From Onthophagus taurus (lineage: Eukaryota > Arthropoda > Insecta > Coleoptera > Scarabaeidae), in assembly GCF_036711975.1 (NCBI RefSeq), contig NC_091973.1:4092001-4156000 (forward strand): a stretch of 64,000 nt of DNA, given 5' to 3'. A program made the translations under genes and the position numbers. This document shows positions 28,141 through 41,300 of the stretch, piece after piece. Position 1 is the first letter of the stretch. Every line of letters starts with the position of its first letter. The notes under the pieces were generated by a model. It saw only the letters and a program-made list of their open reading frames with translations. It had not been told where the DNA came from and ran no database searches.

Positions 28141-31100
28141 TATATCTCCTCTCTTCTTTTATCTTTTTCTGTAATTATCAACTTCCTCTGTTAACAGCTT
28201 ATTCTTAAAATAAAAGTTGTAGGAGGTTTTGATATTTAAATTCAATTGGACAAAACCTTCTTATAAAAAATTCTTACACATTTAATAATCTATGAGTCTC
28301 CCTCACTTTCTTTTTTAAATATGCCAGCTAATAGAATATTAAGTGTGAAGCAACTTTCCTTCTATAACATTTTGTCACACTGTATAAATAATAAAATAAA
28401 ATTTTTTTATAATTGTTAGGTGAAAGAAGATGAATCGGGTACTTTAGAAGCTGTACAAGCAATGCAATCAATAACAATAATGGTACAAAAGACGAAAGAC
28501 CTTTACACGCAAAGAGGTGTGGAAGTAGAGAAGCTTAAAAAAGAAAACTCGTCGCCTAAAGAAATAGAAAAAGCTGAAGTAAAGTTGAAAAAATCCCAGG
28601 AAGATTATAGATCGTTTGTAGAAAAATATGGTTCAACGAAAAGCGATTTTGAGAAAAAAATGTCGGTAACATGTAAACACTTCCAAGAATTGGAAGAAGC
28701 CCATTTGGTACAAATGAAAGAATTCCTCAACACTTACGCTCAGTTATTGTTATGGACACACGAAGCTGTCGGTCAAGTTCACCAAGAATTTCGAAAACAG
28801 TGTTTAGAATTCACTGTTGATCAGCTTCTTGAACAGTTTGTTTTAAGTAAATATACAGGACTTGAGAAACCAGGTAAGAACTTAATACAAAAACAGCTTC
28901 TATTGGAAATAGTAGTTGCTTATTTGAAATAATATAGATAGGATCCCTCAATTAATTTCATCATTCATTTCAAATTTATTTCGTTCATGTTTTATTATCA
29001 TTTGGCACAACTAACTTTCCTTCAAGAACTTCAAGATGAATAAAGGATTAAGTAATGGATAACTTTGATGAATAGATATTTTGTAATTTCTTAGGATTGG
29101 TAGATGTGGAAGAACCAATGACATCACCCGTCCAAGATCCGGATACAGCCAAACCAATAAAGAAAGAAGGTAACGGGCCTGATATGTCGGGATCACAGTC
29201 TATGCCAACACATACCAAACCTTCCCGTCGTACAACATCCCTACTAAATCTGTTTATGTCTAACTCCCAGGGTACGTTATTGGAGAGTCGTTCGTGCAAT
29301 GGGGGTGTTGATCGACTCTGCTCCTGAAAAAATTGTTTGTGCAGGTTGCTGTTGAGGTGCAAGGTCGAGGCAAAATCCCCACTGTGTCGCTGTAGCAGCT
29401 TCTTAACGAGGGCTTGGGATTGTGTTATGTTCACAGGGTCACGTGAAGGCCGAGCCGGGCCCAGCAGCGCCCCGTCAAGTCCGACAAGTTCCGCTGACGG
29501 CCAGCAGATGTCGCGTAATGCCCAGCGAGGATCCAAGTGTAATTCTGAGTTCTCTTTGTACGGTGCATGCTGCGGGCATCGGCTCGTGGTGGTGGCCTCT
29601 GGCACGCTCTGTTGGTCGCTGTAGGGCTTCTTTACGACCTCCCCCAAACATTTCACCAACACACCTTCAATCCCACCCCAATTTTCATCCTTCCCATTTT
29701 GTTATCTTTATTTTTACACTGTGTTGGCGGACGCTCTTTCTTTTACTATTTATTATTTTTTATTCACATTCCGTTAATAATTTATTTCGGTATTTGGTCT
29801 GAACCTTTTCTACACCTCTCAATTATTTTTTTTTTCTTAGGAGCATCTCACCTTATGCACTATTGTATATACCAAAACAAAATTTATTTTTTGCAATTTT
29901 TCATCTAGTTTTTAGTTTTTTATTAAATCAGTTGATATGCTCCTATTTTTCTGCGTTTTTTCTACAGGGTATTAAAAAAACTTGGAAATGGTAAAAAAAA
30001 TAAACAAAAAACATTGATTTCAATAAATTTAAAATACAGCAAAAACTAATATAATAACGAATTATATGTGAGGTCGTGAAATCTTTGGTATTAAGTAAAT
30101 TGCGGTCGTTAGTTATGAAGAAAATTAATAAAATTGTGGTCGAGTTCAAAAGTTAATATCTCAAGAACGAATTGAGATTTTCAAATATGGCCTTATCCAT
30201 GAAAAAGAATATACATTTCGCTATAAACCCCGAAAATTTCATTAAGAAATCTTAAGAATTCGATTTTATATGATTTTTTTAAATTATGGTAAAAATTGGT
30301 AACGTTATAAATTGAGGTTGCGTTCAAAAGTTATTATCTCATGAACGAATCGATATTTTCAAGAGCGGTTTTGTTCATAAAAAAGATAATACGTTTCGGT
30401 ATAACCCCCAAAAATTTTAACAATTTGATTTTGTACGATTTTAAAAAATTATGGTAAGAAATTATTTACGCTATAAATTGAGGTTGAGTTTAAAAACGAA
30501 TAGAGATTTTCAAATACGGTTTTCTTTATGACGTTTCTCTATAAGCCCCGAAAATTTCATTAAGAAAACGTAAAAATTCGATTTTTTATGATTTTTTCAA
30601 AATTTTTCCCACGTTATAAATTGAGGTTGAGTTCAAAAATTATTATCTCATGAACGGATAGAGATTTTCAAATACGGTTTTCTTCATGAAAAAGATTATA
30701 CGTTTCGTTATAACCCCCAACATTTTTAACAATTTGATTTTAAAAATTATGGTAAGAAATTGAGGTTGAGTTCAAAAATTATTATCTCATGTACGCATAG
30801 AGTTTTTCAAGTTCTGTTTTGTTCGTTAAAAAGGTCATACTTTTCTTTCTAAATCTCGAATATTTCATCAAGAAATTTTGAGAATTAACGATTTTTTTTT
30901 TAAATTACACCCGCGACTTTTTGATTTCACATTATAAATCTTTATAAATTTGATCCATTAAAGTACAACTGTTAAAATTAATAATGAAATTATTATTTGT
31001 ATTTTTTTATTATTTCCAAGTTTATAGTTGGTCTATTATCTTAGGGCACCCTGTATATTAGAATCGCATTTATTTAAAAAAAAGTGTTATATATTTTAGA

Positions 31101-34100
31101 ACAGTATAGAAAAATTCTTTATACAGTACTGAAAATTTAATTTCAATGTTACAAAATAATTAATTAGATTTTTTTTATTCTTAAAATCAAAATTTTTCAG
31201 TATTGTAATAATTAATTAACATTGTCATATAATTCTGATTTAAGTCTTCATTATTTTAGAAAATCATCACAATAGATAGATTTTTTAATATTTCCAGCAT
31301 TGTTATTGCTACTGCTGCTTCAAATTGTTTCTCTTTCTAGTATCTAACATTTTTCCTATACCCAAAAAAACAATGAAAAGGCATTTTTTAAAACATACGC
31401 CTTAAAAATGTTATAATATTTCATATTTTAATGTGCATGGTTCTAAATCTTCTATATGTTATAATATTAATGTTAATAATTTTGTGTTGTGAACAAAAAT
31501 GATCGCTATCGCATGCATGAAATTCAATAAAAAATTGTTCACAATTTCTAGTTTTGAGGTTATCGTTAAAATGATACTTTTATAGGGAAATTGGTTAGTC
31601 GATATTTTTTGATAAAATACCGAGTAGTAAAAGAATTCCATTTCGAACAAAGGTGCACGGCAGTTCTAATAATTTCAGTTAAAATGATTCACCCATTAAA
31701 TTGATAAACGAGCGTTAAGTCGACGACGAGTTACTCGGTGTTTGAGTTTGAATTGGTTAACACCTAGAAGGTCAATCAACATATTCTGATTGCATCGCAA
31801 AAAGAAATGTCTAAAAAAGATACTCGTAACATCAAAGATTGTAAGTGCATAGGATGTAGTAATAAAGCGGTAACATTAACTTAATTGACGCGCGTCAATT
31901 CAATGTCTTTCAACGCGTTGGAGAGGATGTGGGAAAAGGGTTATTATATTAAACAAATTCTTTAGATTTTTCGCAATTCCTGTTTAATTAAAAAAGTCGT
32001 TAATATAGGATTTGTTGTTTGGCTATGTTTCAGGGTTTTTAAGAAGTAGAAGAGAAAAAGTTAAGCAGAAGAAAACGAAAAAGAAAAAGGACAATTCCGA
32101 TAATCAAAGTAATAAAGAAGAAAAATCTGATTTGTAAGAAATATTTTTGTTTATTTTTAGAAATCATTTCATTTCGTATCAATTATTTATAAAAATTTAG
32201 AGAAGAACGCGAAGAAGTAAAAGAAACCCCTCCGTTAGCAGAAGCTGAGCCAGAAGGACCGGAATTAGATACTGAAGGATATGCTGTCCAACCGGAAGCG
32301 CCGAAACATCATTGGCCTAACAACGACAAACGAGGATTTTATTCATCTTCAGATTCTGACTCCGATGATGATCGTGAAAAAAATAGAATTCATGTTGAAA
32401 TTAAACCGTTGAATAACGGTGCTGCTCCGATATCGGCTTCCGTTGATGAATTAAGAGCTACCGTTGAAAATATATATCTTTCACCTGTTGGTGGAGGTCT
32501 TGGTCGTCGAGGATCCGGATTAGACGGTCAAGATAATACTATGAAACGATCGCAATCTGTTTCTCAACAATTAGGAGCTAAACCCAGCAGTGATTTACTT
32601 GGATTAAATTTATTTCAAAGTCCCGCTGCTTCTAATGCTTCCACGCCGACAAGTTCACATCCGTACGCTCCGTTACAAAGCCCATCTCAACCAACATTGA
32701 ATTCCCCAACTTTATCAGGATCTTCAAGATATGGAGGTAAGATAAAAAAACAACACAAATCTAATTTACTTAAAATTTTATTTAACAGAATTAGATTTAT
32801 TTACCGAAGTTGGAGATATCCAACCTCCATCAAGTGCCCCACCAAAAGTAAGACAAACACCGACACCAACATCCGGTTATATGTCAATTCCAAGACCGCC
32901 GTCTCGAAAATCAGAAGCTCATGCTCGTGGCCATATAAGTCCTGCGCCAATAGCGCGAGCTGATAGCGTTGGTAGTCTTGAATTTAAAACGGCAGGAGTT
33001 CCCGTCGGGATTTCTCGAGGACCTTCACCTTTAACAATCGGCATGGCCGATACCATTCCATTAGCGGTTGCATTTCACGAGATTGTTCATTCCTATTTTC
33101 GCGGAGCCGACGAGACTAGGTTGGTAATTAAACATTTCATATCGGTATTATTACTCATTTTCAGCATGTTTAGGTGCCAAGTAAAAATGTCGGGCGAGAT
33201 GATGCTATCGTTTCCAGCTGGTATTGTTACCGTATTGGCTAATAATCCAAATCCGGCTAAATTATCATTTAGGGTTCGCAATACCCATCGATTAAGCAAT
33301 ATAGTACCTAATAAACAATTAGTTTCTATGTAAGTACTTTTTTATGTTTTCACTACCATATTTCAATTTTGATTTAAATCTTTTTAGGGATAATAAGCAA
33401 ATTGGAGGGGAGAGCGTATTGATTGAGTTTAATATGACAGCGTTAAGTGCGTTGTTAAAAAAACAATCAGAACAAAACCCCACCGCATCGTATTTTAACG
33501 TAGATATTCTTAAATATCAAGTATATAAATTTTTTTTTTGTTAATACTTTTTTGATTGTTTATTCATTTTAGATAAAATCAAAACCAGGAGCTAATTCCT
33601 GTCCATTCCAACTTGTTGCTTATTGGAAGTGCGAGTCATCGCATACAAGTCTCAAAGTGGATTATAAATATAATTCGCACGCGATGAGTTCTCCGTCTCC
33701 ATTACTAAACGTAACCGTTACTGTGCCTATAGAAGGAACTATAAAGAATTTGAATTCGAAGCCAACTGCGCAATGGTATTGTTGTATATAATTTAAATTG
33801 TTTTTAATCTATTAAGTTTGGTTTTAGGGTCTCGGAGAAGAATTTTATTCAGTGGAAATACACGGAATTATCACAACATTCGGAGAATCACGGTGTTGGT
33901 TCAATGTTGGCACGATTCGACTTGGAGAATCAAGATGGCCCGCTAACGCCAACGATAATCTCATCGCAATTTAATTGCGAAGGAACAACATTGTCCGGTT
34001 TAGATTTTCAATTGGTGGGACCCGGCTATCGTCTGTCTCTAGTCAAACGACGTTTCATTTCGGGTAAATACATCTGCGATGGAGACCTAAAGTATTCAAC

Positions 34101-34155
34101 ATCAGGAACGGCGACCCCATCATCCGGGACAAGTACGGGAGGAGGCCACTGCTAG
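27279..34155 (+). CDS. FCHO2: FCHo: F-BAR and mu-homology endocytic protein
   Basis: Exons 27279-27308, 27519-27827, 28420-28873, 29095-29271, 32034-32133, 32201-32736, 32789-33119, 33174-33329, 33388-33520, 33573-33775 and 33828-34155 join in frame to 918 residues, ATG to TAG. Residues 1-260 are the F-BAR domain ('[20 protein letters not shown]', '[12 protein letters not shown]', '[11 protein letters not shown]'). A basic linker ('[16 protein letters not shown]') leads to the conserved '[13 protein letters not shown]' and '[16 protein letters not shown]' and a Ser/Pro-rich region. The mu-homology domain runs from about residue 625 ('[20 protein letters not shown]') to the end. FCHo proteins bend the plasma membrane, activate AP-2 and start clathrin-coated pits; the domain order supports the same role. 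One FCHo gene is usual in insects, so the FCHO2 symbol denotes the family only. The gene is convergent with MDM1. Confidence 0.96.
28095..28146. repeat. (TA)n microsatellite
   Basis: About 25 TA units with one interruption ('tatacatata'), inside FCHo intron 2. Such tracts are often length-polymorphic. Confidence 0.95.
29437..29538 (+). CDS. FCHO2: Candidate cassette exon of FCHo (102 nt)
   Basis: The segment lies in the 2.8-kb intron between 29271 and 32034. It is flanked by AG (29435-29436) and GT (29539-29540, 'gtaatt'), is 102 nt long, and enters and leaves in phase 1. Including or skipping it therefore keeps the FCHo frame. It would insert 34 residues rich in Ser, Gly and Pro ('[16 protein letters not shown]') exactly between the F-BAR domain and the basic linker, where vertebrate FCHo proteins also vary by splicing. 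The segment is GC-rich compared with the surrounding intron. The pyrimidine tract before the acceptor is weak. Confidence 0.5.
30150..30900. repeat. Diverged tandem repeat in an FCHo intron
   Basis: The phrase 'ctcatgaacgaatagagatt' and variants recur near 30171, 30339, 30494, 30648 and 30788, followed each time by 'ttcaaatacggtttt', a 'tacgtttc' variant and 'ccccaaaaattt'. Spacing is 140-168 bp. The units are much more diverged than in the other three arrays, so this is an old array. Confidence 0.75.
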
Positions 34156-35370
34156 CATTCCAACACAACACTGCCGCGGCCTGAGTTCCTGGCAATTCTC
34201 TCCAATCCACCAACTCTCCGTTTCACGCTTCGGCGCGACCATTTTTCAGTTGGCTTCGTTCGCGTTTAAAAGTTACGTCTTTATTTTTATTCTGACGGAA
34301 AAATACAACTTTTATTTATTAGTATTTTAATGTTACTATGCATATACCTATATAGTTTATGATGCTATTTTATATCATTACATTTTTGGAATAAATTAGT
34401 TTTAAATCTGATTTTAGAACAAGTATTTATTGGCGATGTTTTGTTTATTATTAATAGTGTGGGAAGGAAATAAAATTAAAGACTGTAGGATTATGAAAGA
34501 AAAATGTTTTAATAACAGAAACTTTATTTATTTTAATACTGCAAGATCATATAGTTTTGAGTGCATTTCGATGTAAACTAAAGTAACAAACAACAAGTTC
34601 GCAAGCAAACGCAACTACACAAAATATATCAACGTTATCAATATAGTATATATATGAAAGTTAATATCGGAGTGCAGTCTCAGCAAAACCCGAGGTAGGG
34701 TTTCGAGGGTCGGACTCGTGTTGTAGGCGCTGCAACGGATGGGATGTAATTCCAAATAGTTATCCATATGCGTTCGCTCGGTTTCCTCACGTTCTCGATT
34801 CTCATTTCTACGCGTACAGTATATGTATTATATGTAAATATATATGGATGGCATGAACATAAGCAGTTAGTAATAAGGCCGGGTCGAGTAGCTTAAAATC
34901 AACGAAAAATATTCTTTTTTTTTTTTTTAATTTTCTCATTACTTCTTCCGACTACGGTTTTGTTATTCACTCGTTATTTTAATTTTAACATTTAACATGG
35001 ACTGTTGATCTGGAGTATATGCTATCCTCCGGGCGCCGTTCTCTAACCCTGTATCAGAATCGGGCAGTTTACAAAACCTATCGACGGCTAAATAGTTTGG
35101 CAACTAATTGTATGTTACGGCTATTGTAGCGGCGGCGTCATAATCGCCGACGTAGTTTACGTCCCTATAACAGAGTAGATTTATTAAATAGTGGAGTAGT
35201 GATTCTCGAATGAGATAACGCGCAATGCGCAAAAGTCGTATAAATGACCAGTCGTCGCCCTGTGTCGCGTCCACGAGCCAGCGGAGACGGTGCCCGGAGG
35301 TTGTTGAATTCGTTACAAGAGTAAATGGCGATTAGGCAATACGTCTTATACTAACGCACACTTATATCAA
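34156..35370. other. Convergent 3' UTRs of FCHo and MDM1
   Basis: No exon was found between the two stop codons. AATAAA at 34390-34395 (+) suits FCHo. The reverse complement TTTATT at 35180-35185 suits MDM1 on the other strand. The rest is AT-rich with no recognised element. Confidence 0.5.
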
Positions 35371-38300
35371 TTAGGTAGATTCATCTTTAGAGTTCTTCCT
35401 CCAAAAGTTGTCGAAACGGTTACGCGCTTTCTCGAGTACATCGGAAGCGAATGACTTCGATTCGGCTAGTGGATTAACAGTTTTGGCAGTGCTAGAGGAT
35501 TCGCGCTGTGGACAGTCTAAGCTAGAGCCCTCGTCGGGCCGCTCGATAATCGGTCTCTCGATCTCCTCTGCACCTGTTTCCACTGGTTCTACATTAGACG
35601 GGTCGTCGTTCCCTCCTCTCCTAGCTGTAAAAATGGCACGTCAGTAGACTAGAGGTTTGCCCCACCGGAAGTTCAAACTCTTCAGTCTTTCTGCTTACGT
35701 TTACGTTCTCATTTACATTATTATTATTTTGCATTGATTACAACAAAACTTAAGCGACTAGGCGACGTGCAAGGCATTCTATCTTTAGTGAAGTCTGTTG
35801 CCAGCTAGTACTCGCCTGTTTAATTAACTGTTACTGCACTGCCCTTAGTTCATGCTTTGACTGCTAAATCCATACCTAAAGCAATACAACCAAATCGGAT
35901 ATGGTAAGCAGAAATCAGGTCCGAAGTTACGACAGTGACATGCCTTGATCTTTCTGCTGTTGCAGTTCCGGCGGGGCAGACTGCGCTACTGGGGGCGGTA
36001 TTTCCGGTGGCGTCCAGGCCTTTACTTCGCTCTGTGGTCGAGCGCTAATGTCACCTACGAAAAACTCGTCAGAACTTATTCTATAACATACTACACCTAT
36101 TACAACTTTATCAAACTTCTACTTAACGATTTATTAATTTAATAAATTTAATAAAAGATGAAGGTCCTCTTTCAAAATAAAGCAATAGAATTCTTATTAT
36201 CATACTTTTATACAGGGTCTAAAAGAAATTAACCAAAATAGACAACTAATATTACATCGGTGACGGGGAAAAAGAGATGTTGCTTGACTTTGAAATAGAC
36301 AAATGTTAAAAGAAATTATTTTATGGGTGGCTTTATCTTAATAAACAATTAGGCACCTGAAAATGTCTGGGCATGCTTGAGACATATACACAAATAAGAG
36401 ATAAGAAATCCTTGAAATTGAACTGAGATAATGATAATGATTAAGAAAAGTGAAATATATTCTTTACCGGTGTTGCAAGTCAAAAAAGTTTCTAAACTAC
36501 CTAAAAGAAAACTATCGAGCAACACATTAGATGAAGTCCGAACATTGTTGTTTCTAGTTACCTTCTCTGACATTTTGAGTGACAGTAAAGGTTTTTCCAG
36601 TATCGAGCGGAACGGTCCAGTTGACCGGATCGGGGGAACGCATGATTATCTGCTCGGGCGACTTAACCCGGGTGGGTTCGGGAGGGGACTTTACGACGGG
36701 TTCTAGGCTAATGACTTCGGGCTCCGGCTCGGGCTCGACAGCCTCCTCCTCTTCTTTCTCGGCTCTGTCGACGGTGGGAGCAGGTTCCGCTGAAAACGTC
36801 AACAGTCCCAATCAGTGGACGCTTCCCTCCCGCTTGTACGATCCGGCACTTTCTCGTTCGTGTGTGCCAAAAATCCGCCTACCGCGTACGGTCGGGCCCA
36901 CTCCTCGGACACCTGTTCGCTTACCTTCGCTTCCGTCTGCTGCGTCTCTTTGGCTAGACTGAGCTTTGTTTGATTTTGTTTTGCCCGACCGGTCGTCCTC
37001 TGACTGTGAAGGGACTGGTCTACTTTTAGATCGGGAAGTGGTGTTCAGGGATGCTAAAACCGGAAGAAACGTTAAGAAAAAACCGCACAGTACTATAGGT
37101 TACTAATAAGCGAACACACCAAAAAATGCAGGGCTCTAAGAAGAAATTGTGTGGAAACTGTTAAAAGATAGTGAAATTGATAACGGTTTCTTAATAAGAT
37201 TTTTTACTACAAAAAATACCATTATCAATTCTTTTCTTATAGTTGGACGGAATAAGGATAGTCATAGTCAAGTTAAAAAGCCACAACACGATATTTTTGG
37301 CACACACTTGTAGAGCCCATGCTTATACGTACAAGGCCTAGGTCTACGAGTTGTCGATGAACTGCTACTCTTCTTTTCCTTGACGGTGGCCGACCGAGAT
37401 TGGCGCTTCGGCGAGCGCTTTTCGTAATTTACTTCTACTGGGCCTACTGATTGGGACCTAACTAAAGTAACACAGGGGAAATAGTCTCAACTGACGTACG
37501 GATTTCAATCTACCGCTTACCAGTTCTAGGAACAGACTTTGATTTTGACTTCTTTTGAAGTGACACTTTCTGCGGCGAATTTTTCTTCGGACTATTCTTC
37601 TGCGAACCTCTGATATCATCGTCTTTACGCGGTATGGTCGGTTCCAATTTTTCACGCGTTGGCGATAATATTAAACCGTCAAATTCCGAACCACCGGTTG
37701 TTCTTTCAAGGTGATGACGTATCATATCCCTTACCATTCTAGCAGAATTCTCGGCATTTCTTAGTGCTTTAGTCGGTGAACTTTTTTTAGTATTTTCTTG
37801 ATCTTTTTCTTCTTTAGTATATGCCCTAAGAAATAAAATGAATAAGTATCGATTAATCGATTGACATAATTCAACTACCTGTGTGTAGTTGAAGCTAAAG
37901 ATAATGCAGAAAGTGAAGACCTTCTAGATACTTGATCCCAAAGTTCAACTTGTTTATTATAAACGTCAGTGATTTTATCGCCGGTTATGTCGGTTCCTCG
38001 TCCTCTAGTTCTGTACTCCCCAGCTTTCTTTCTCAATTCAACGACTTCTTTGTACCAAGATTCCTTGGTAGGACCATTTAATAAAGCGTTCTTTGTTTCG
38101 TCGTCTAAATCATGAACTTCTTGTTTAGATTTAAATTTACCTTCGGCGTAATCGTATTGCGAGAAAGGTCTATATTTTTTCTTATATTCGGTGTTAAAGT
38201 CTTTGGCTGTTTCGTGATATTCATGAATGGTATTGTCGTTTACTAATGGTTCCAATTCGCTTGCTATAATAGAAGAGAAAACGTTGAGGATGTGATAAAT

Positions 38301-41300
38301 GATAAAAAGTGCGGACTTACCATCTTTATTTTCTAGATCGCCACGTCGTTTGTGGATGACAGCGTTGGCTGGGGGCTTGATAGCGTTCATGGACTGCGAC
38401 TTCCTGGGAGTGGTCTCCTGGTCCCGTCTCGACATGTGGCCCTGCGGCCAAGCGAATTGTAGTCTGTATTCAGTGCTAATCTTGGATATTGCTTTCTGGA
38501 GTAGACCCTGATCGCGACCCTGCGTGGATGAGTCACTCATGTACGGCCGTGCTTGCGTTTCGAAATTGTGTACGGAAACGATAAGGGACGAAGCTAAACC
38601 TTGAGGGGGAGGAATCTTTCGAACGAACTACTCATCTCAACCTTTCTGGACCGAATCTTAGCTTACCCGATGGTTTCGACCTATTTTCGACATTACCGTG
38701 TTTTCCAAGTCCGGGTCCGAATCCCGCCGCCTTTCCGACCGCGTCAACGTCGTGGACCGGGCTGGACCTTCCGATTTGCTGCGCCTGGACGGCTTCCATT
38801 GCGAGCTTTCCCTCTCCGTCGACTGCAATTAAAATGAATACATCTCTATCTCTCCTTCCTATACCGTCCATTTCGCATGCCAATTACGTTCCGCGCACCT
38901 TTTCCCAACAAGGCACGGCCATGCACGAGATCGAGAACATCCTCGCTTGGAAACGTATTCATTTTAATGGTCTCCATTTTCATGCATTAGGGTACCTTTA
39001 CTCATGCACTAGAACCCGGACTGTACAATTCGTCTATTTCAAAAAAATCATCTATTAAAACTTAGAAGAACTCATTCATTCATTGAATTCGCCTATTAAC
39101 TTATACATTGAGATCGCGATTTATAACTTTCTTCAATCAGAGTTCAATTTTTAACCAAGAATTCCAATTTTCACGTGAAACGAAATCCTTCCGGTTCTTG
39201 GCACCGTGCCAACCTACTTGAGTAGAATTCGGTCAAGGAATTTTTTTTTAATATCGATAATATTCAAATACAGTGTGTTAATTAATTATCGTACTCGGTG
39301 TCATCATTGCAAGTATGCAACCAATATCACAGTAGTGGTATTGCAATACGCGATTTGCGTATGATGCGTATTGCACTGTGATGTTGGTTGCATACTTGCA
39401 ATGATGACGTCGGGTACGATAATTAATTAACATATATAATAACACAAAAACAAAACTTTCTTTTGTCAAATTATTAAATAACAAAGGTTTAAAGAAAATC
39501 ATGCAAGCAAGGAATCGCCGCGGTCTACTAGCACTCGACGGTGACCTAAAGTGGGTCTAATTATCTACGAATGGCGTTGTACGGGTGTTTTCTTTTTTTT
39601 AACGCCAACTGTGCAGTGCACCCGCTTTTTTCTTTAGTGAAGGACTACTTCAAGCAGATTTACTTCGCCGTACGACGTCGTAATGGCCCATCATCGCGTA
39701 TGCAAATGCTCGATTCGAGTACCTAATAATTGCGCGAATTTAATATACCATGTTTAAATGTACATAATTTAAGTTTCTATTCTTACTTTTTTACGATTTT
39801 ATTGATTTCATTTAGATTTACGTGTTTCGATAAATAATGCAATGGATTTTTTTTAAAGATAAGATTAATTTGAGCGAACACCTGTGTTGTTTATCAAAAA
39901 TACATATCGCACACACACATAAATTAATAGTTGTACGATCCCAATCATTAAGAAAAGGTTGGGCAAACTGAATTCTTTTTGTTTTTCGGTTAATCTCACG
40001 GAATTAATTATAAATGATAAATGATACCTCCAGATGATGAGCGGAGGTTCCTGCGTATACCCGAGCATTAATTAATATTTAATCCTGAGGCATCCAATTT
40101 TCGTTGAATAATCATTAAGGTTATAATTACAAAACAAGAGGAAAATTTTTATTTTTTAAACAATACACAACAAAAATTTTTTTAACTTATTAAATTATGT
40201 TATGTAACAAAGTTTCGAATTATTTAACTTTGGGAAATTGGAGAAGATCAAACTTGAGACGAACATCAACCATTATTCAAATTCCGGCGGTAATTGCCGA
40301 TTGAAATTGCTAATTAGTTCCCCGGGAAGGAAAATCAATATCCGATGATTGACGATGGATGACGTTAGAAGAGGAGGCGTTTAATTCAAATGATTCAAAT
40401 TGAGACGAAGCCATCTGTTTAATAAGCGAAATAGAACTTTAGCAACAGGAAACGCTTCTTTAATATTCCGTCTCTAGTTTGCGAGTTGCACATCTCCAAC
40501 TTTGATGAAACGTAATTTCTCAAATCCCGGCGAGAGCGAAACTAAATTTAGAATAATTATAAAATGCGCATTTTTACTTCTAAAAAGATGAAAACTAGAA
40601 TTCTTTCCTGATTTGTCACGCTTCCAAATTTGTTACGCTTTTATTTCGCGAGATTACTTCCGGGAAATACAAAGCATCTTTTTTAAGTAGAATTTCCTTC
40701 CATTTTACTGGTTGTGGTGACGAAAAACGACTCTCAAGACGTAAACCGAGCCGCGATCGATAAACCGGCAGATTGATATTCGTTCGGTAACGTTGTTTTT
40801 TTTTTGGGCTCAGTAACGACGAGTTATTGAGGTTAATTTCGAGATTCGCGAAAATCGATACACATTACGTATTTAAAATGATTAATTAAAAATGGGAAGT
40901 TCTCGTACGATTGGTTCTTTGACTAAATGATTGTTTTTCAAAGAACGTCCCATATATATGTTTATATATAAAGGAAATTAAAGCAAGTTGGAAACCAAGT
41001 CGCAGTTTAAGATCGATATAGCATTTCTATGTTGCACTGGTAGCCCAAAAGCGGTGACCAGTACAAGTTGAGATGGGCATAAGTTTAAGGGGGCAATGAC
41101 ATTATTTGGTTGAGAGGGACGTAAAATCGTTAGGGCCGTGGTTTACTGCAGGATATAAAAATCAATGATTCCTCCCGCGAAGGCAAGGTAAGAGTACGAT
41201 AGAATAAAAAACCAAGTCTAAGGTGAAGCGAGAAGCGAATTAATCCGGGTTGTTCTGCGTGTGGTATTTCAATGTGTGTTTGTAATGGTGAAATAAGAGG

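Noticed and set aside
29422-29908. Overlapping frames with hydrophobic stretches in the FCHo intron
   Set aside because: They run through T-rich intron sequence in wrong frames. Only the 102-nt segment has splice sites and matching phase.
38541-38640. ATG 38540 as the sole start of MDM1
   Set aside because: Upstream exons at 38697-41845 clearly encode the N-terminal MDM1 repeats and join in phase to an acceptor inside that frame. It could be a start for a shorter form only.
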